Shown here one piece after another: positions 50,101 to 50,380 of a DNA stretch of 50,380 nucleotides. Within the stretch, counting starts at the first letter, position 1. Each line of letters starts with the position of its first letter. A program made the translations under genes and the position numbers. Where the stretch lies: the NCBI GenBank assembly GCA_019913005.1, contig JAIOHL010000273.1:1-50380 (forward strand), in the 5' to 3' direction. The stretch comes from Anaerolineae bacterium. GTDB lineage: Bacteria > Chloroflexota > Anaerolineae > Aggregatilineales > J027. Below the pieces are notes generated by a model. The model was not told where the DNA came from. It saw nothing but the letters and a program-made list of their open reading frames with translations, and searched no databases.

Positions 50101-50380
50101 ATGCCCCTCAATAAGCGGCATCTGCGTGGAATTTTGTTGCTGGCGCTTGTCTTGATGCTGGTGGCCGTTTCTGGGCCGCTGGATCGTGCCAGTGCCCAAG
50201 GCGGCAATACCATTACTCACGTAGTACAACCCGGCGAAAATTTATACCGTATTTCCCTGCGTTATGGCGTTTCTGTCCAAGATATTGTCACCGCCAATAA
50301 TATTGCCAATCCCAATATCATTTACGTGGGCCAAGTGTTGATTATTCCAGTGCGCGGGACAACTCCACCCACCCAGCCCC
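50101..50380 (+). CDS. Secreted LysM-domain protein (3' end beyond window)
   Basis: The first 93 codons are visible. A signal peptide (GILLLALVLMLVAVSG, cleavage near SAQGG at about residue 34) is followed by a complete LysM domain: HVVQPGENLYRISLRYGVSV, then NNIANPNIIYVGQVLIIP, then a Pro/Thr linker. LysM binds GlcNAc-containing glycans, mainly peptidoglycan. AAAGGAG lies 8 nt before the ATG. Further LysM repeats or a catalytic domain may follow outside the window. The 248 bp upstream hold no convincing gene. Confidence 0.88.
   Translation, partial: MPLNKRHLRGILLLALVLMLVAVSGPLDRASAQGGNTITHVVQPGENLYRISLRYGVSVQDIVTANNIANPNIIYVGQVLIIPVRGTTPPTQP

Noticed and set aside
1-50380. CRISPR arrays, insertion sequences, tRNA or rRNA genes
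   Set aside because: No regularly spaced short repeats, no transposase-like protein and no cloverleaf or rRNA-like stretch was recognised; nearly all DNA is accounted for by protein genes.

Overview
The window reads as chromosomal DNA of a free-living bacterium, most likely a member of the Chloroflexota (Anaerolineae-like). That is an inference from style, not from a marker gene: about 50% GC, many secreted proteins with SH3b, LysM, PD40 or PPC-type modules, 7TM hybrid histidine kinases, class III nucleotide cyclases, carbohydrate ABC importers and an XPB-Bax1 pair. I see no rRNA, tRNA, insertion sequence, phage gene or CRISPR array.

Region 1 (1-10440) is a carbohydrate locus. A secreted glycoamylase-type enzyme with four tandem beta-sandwich modules (minus strand, cut by the window edge) is divergent from a LacI-family regulator. 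The regulator is followed by a binding protein, two permeases, a membrane-anchored TPR-like protein and a cytoplasmic GH94 phosphorylase. Near-identical 18-20 bp LacI-type palindromes lie over the -35 box of the glycoamylase gene and just upstream of the binding-protein gene, so both arms look like one regulon. The glycoamylase + GH94 pairing suggests beta-1,2-glucan or another beta-glucan: depolymerised outside, imported as oligosaccharide, split by phosphorolysis inside.

Region 2 (10526-13109) is an overlapping XPB-type helicase and Bax1/DUF790 nuclease pair. Region 3 (13365-20286) is a second sugar importer whose MalF-like permease carries eight SH3b-like repeats in one extracellular loop, facing a convergent GH13 alpha-glucosidase. 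Region 4 (20426-26829) is a minus-strand signalling block: two tandem 7TM hybrid kinases, a CheY-like receiver, a receiver-adenylate cyclase and a degenerate receiver/kinase protein.

Region 5 (27007-35098) holds mixed housekeeping and envelope genes: a MurE-type ligase, a small winged-helix-like protein, a TrmI-type tRNA methyltransferase, a DUF433 pseudogene, a sugar-nucleotide epimerase, secreted Ig/SH3 and PPC-like proteins, a metallo-beta-lactamase-fold hydrolase and a ferredoxin-cyclase fusion. Region 6 (35125-50380) has a Clp/Hsp100 protein whose first ATPase domain has lost its catalytic signatures, AlkB and GNAT genes overlapping tail to tail, a membrane-anchored clan GH-A protein, two paralogous FtsX/MacB-type permeases flanking a beta-propeller gene, a two-domain thioredoxin, an SH3b protein, a nitrilase-family amidase and the start of a LysM protein.

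Functions are assigned by reading motifs; no database search was run.
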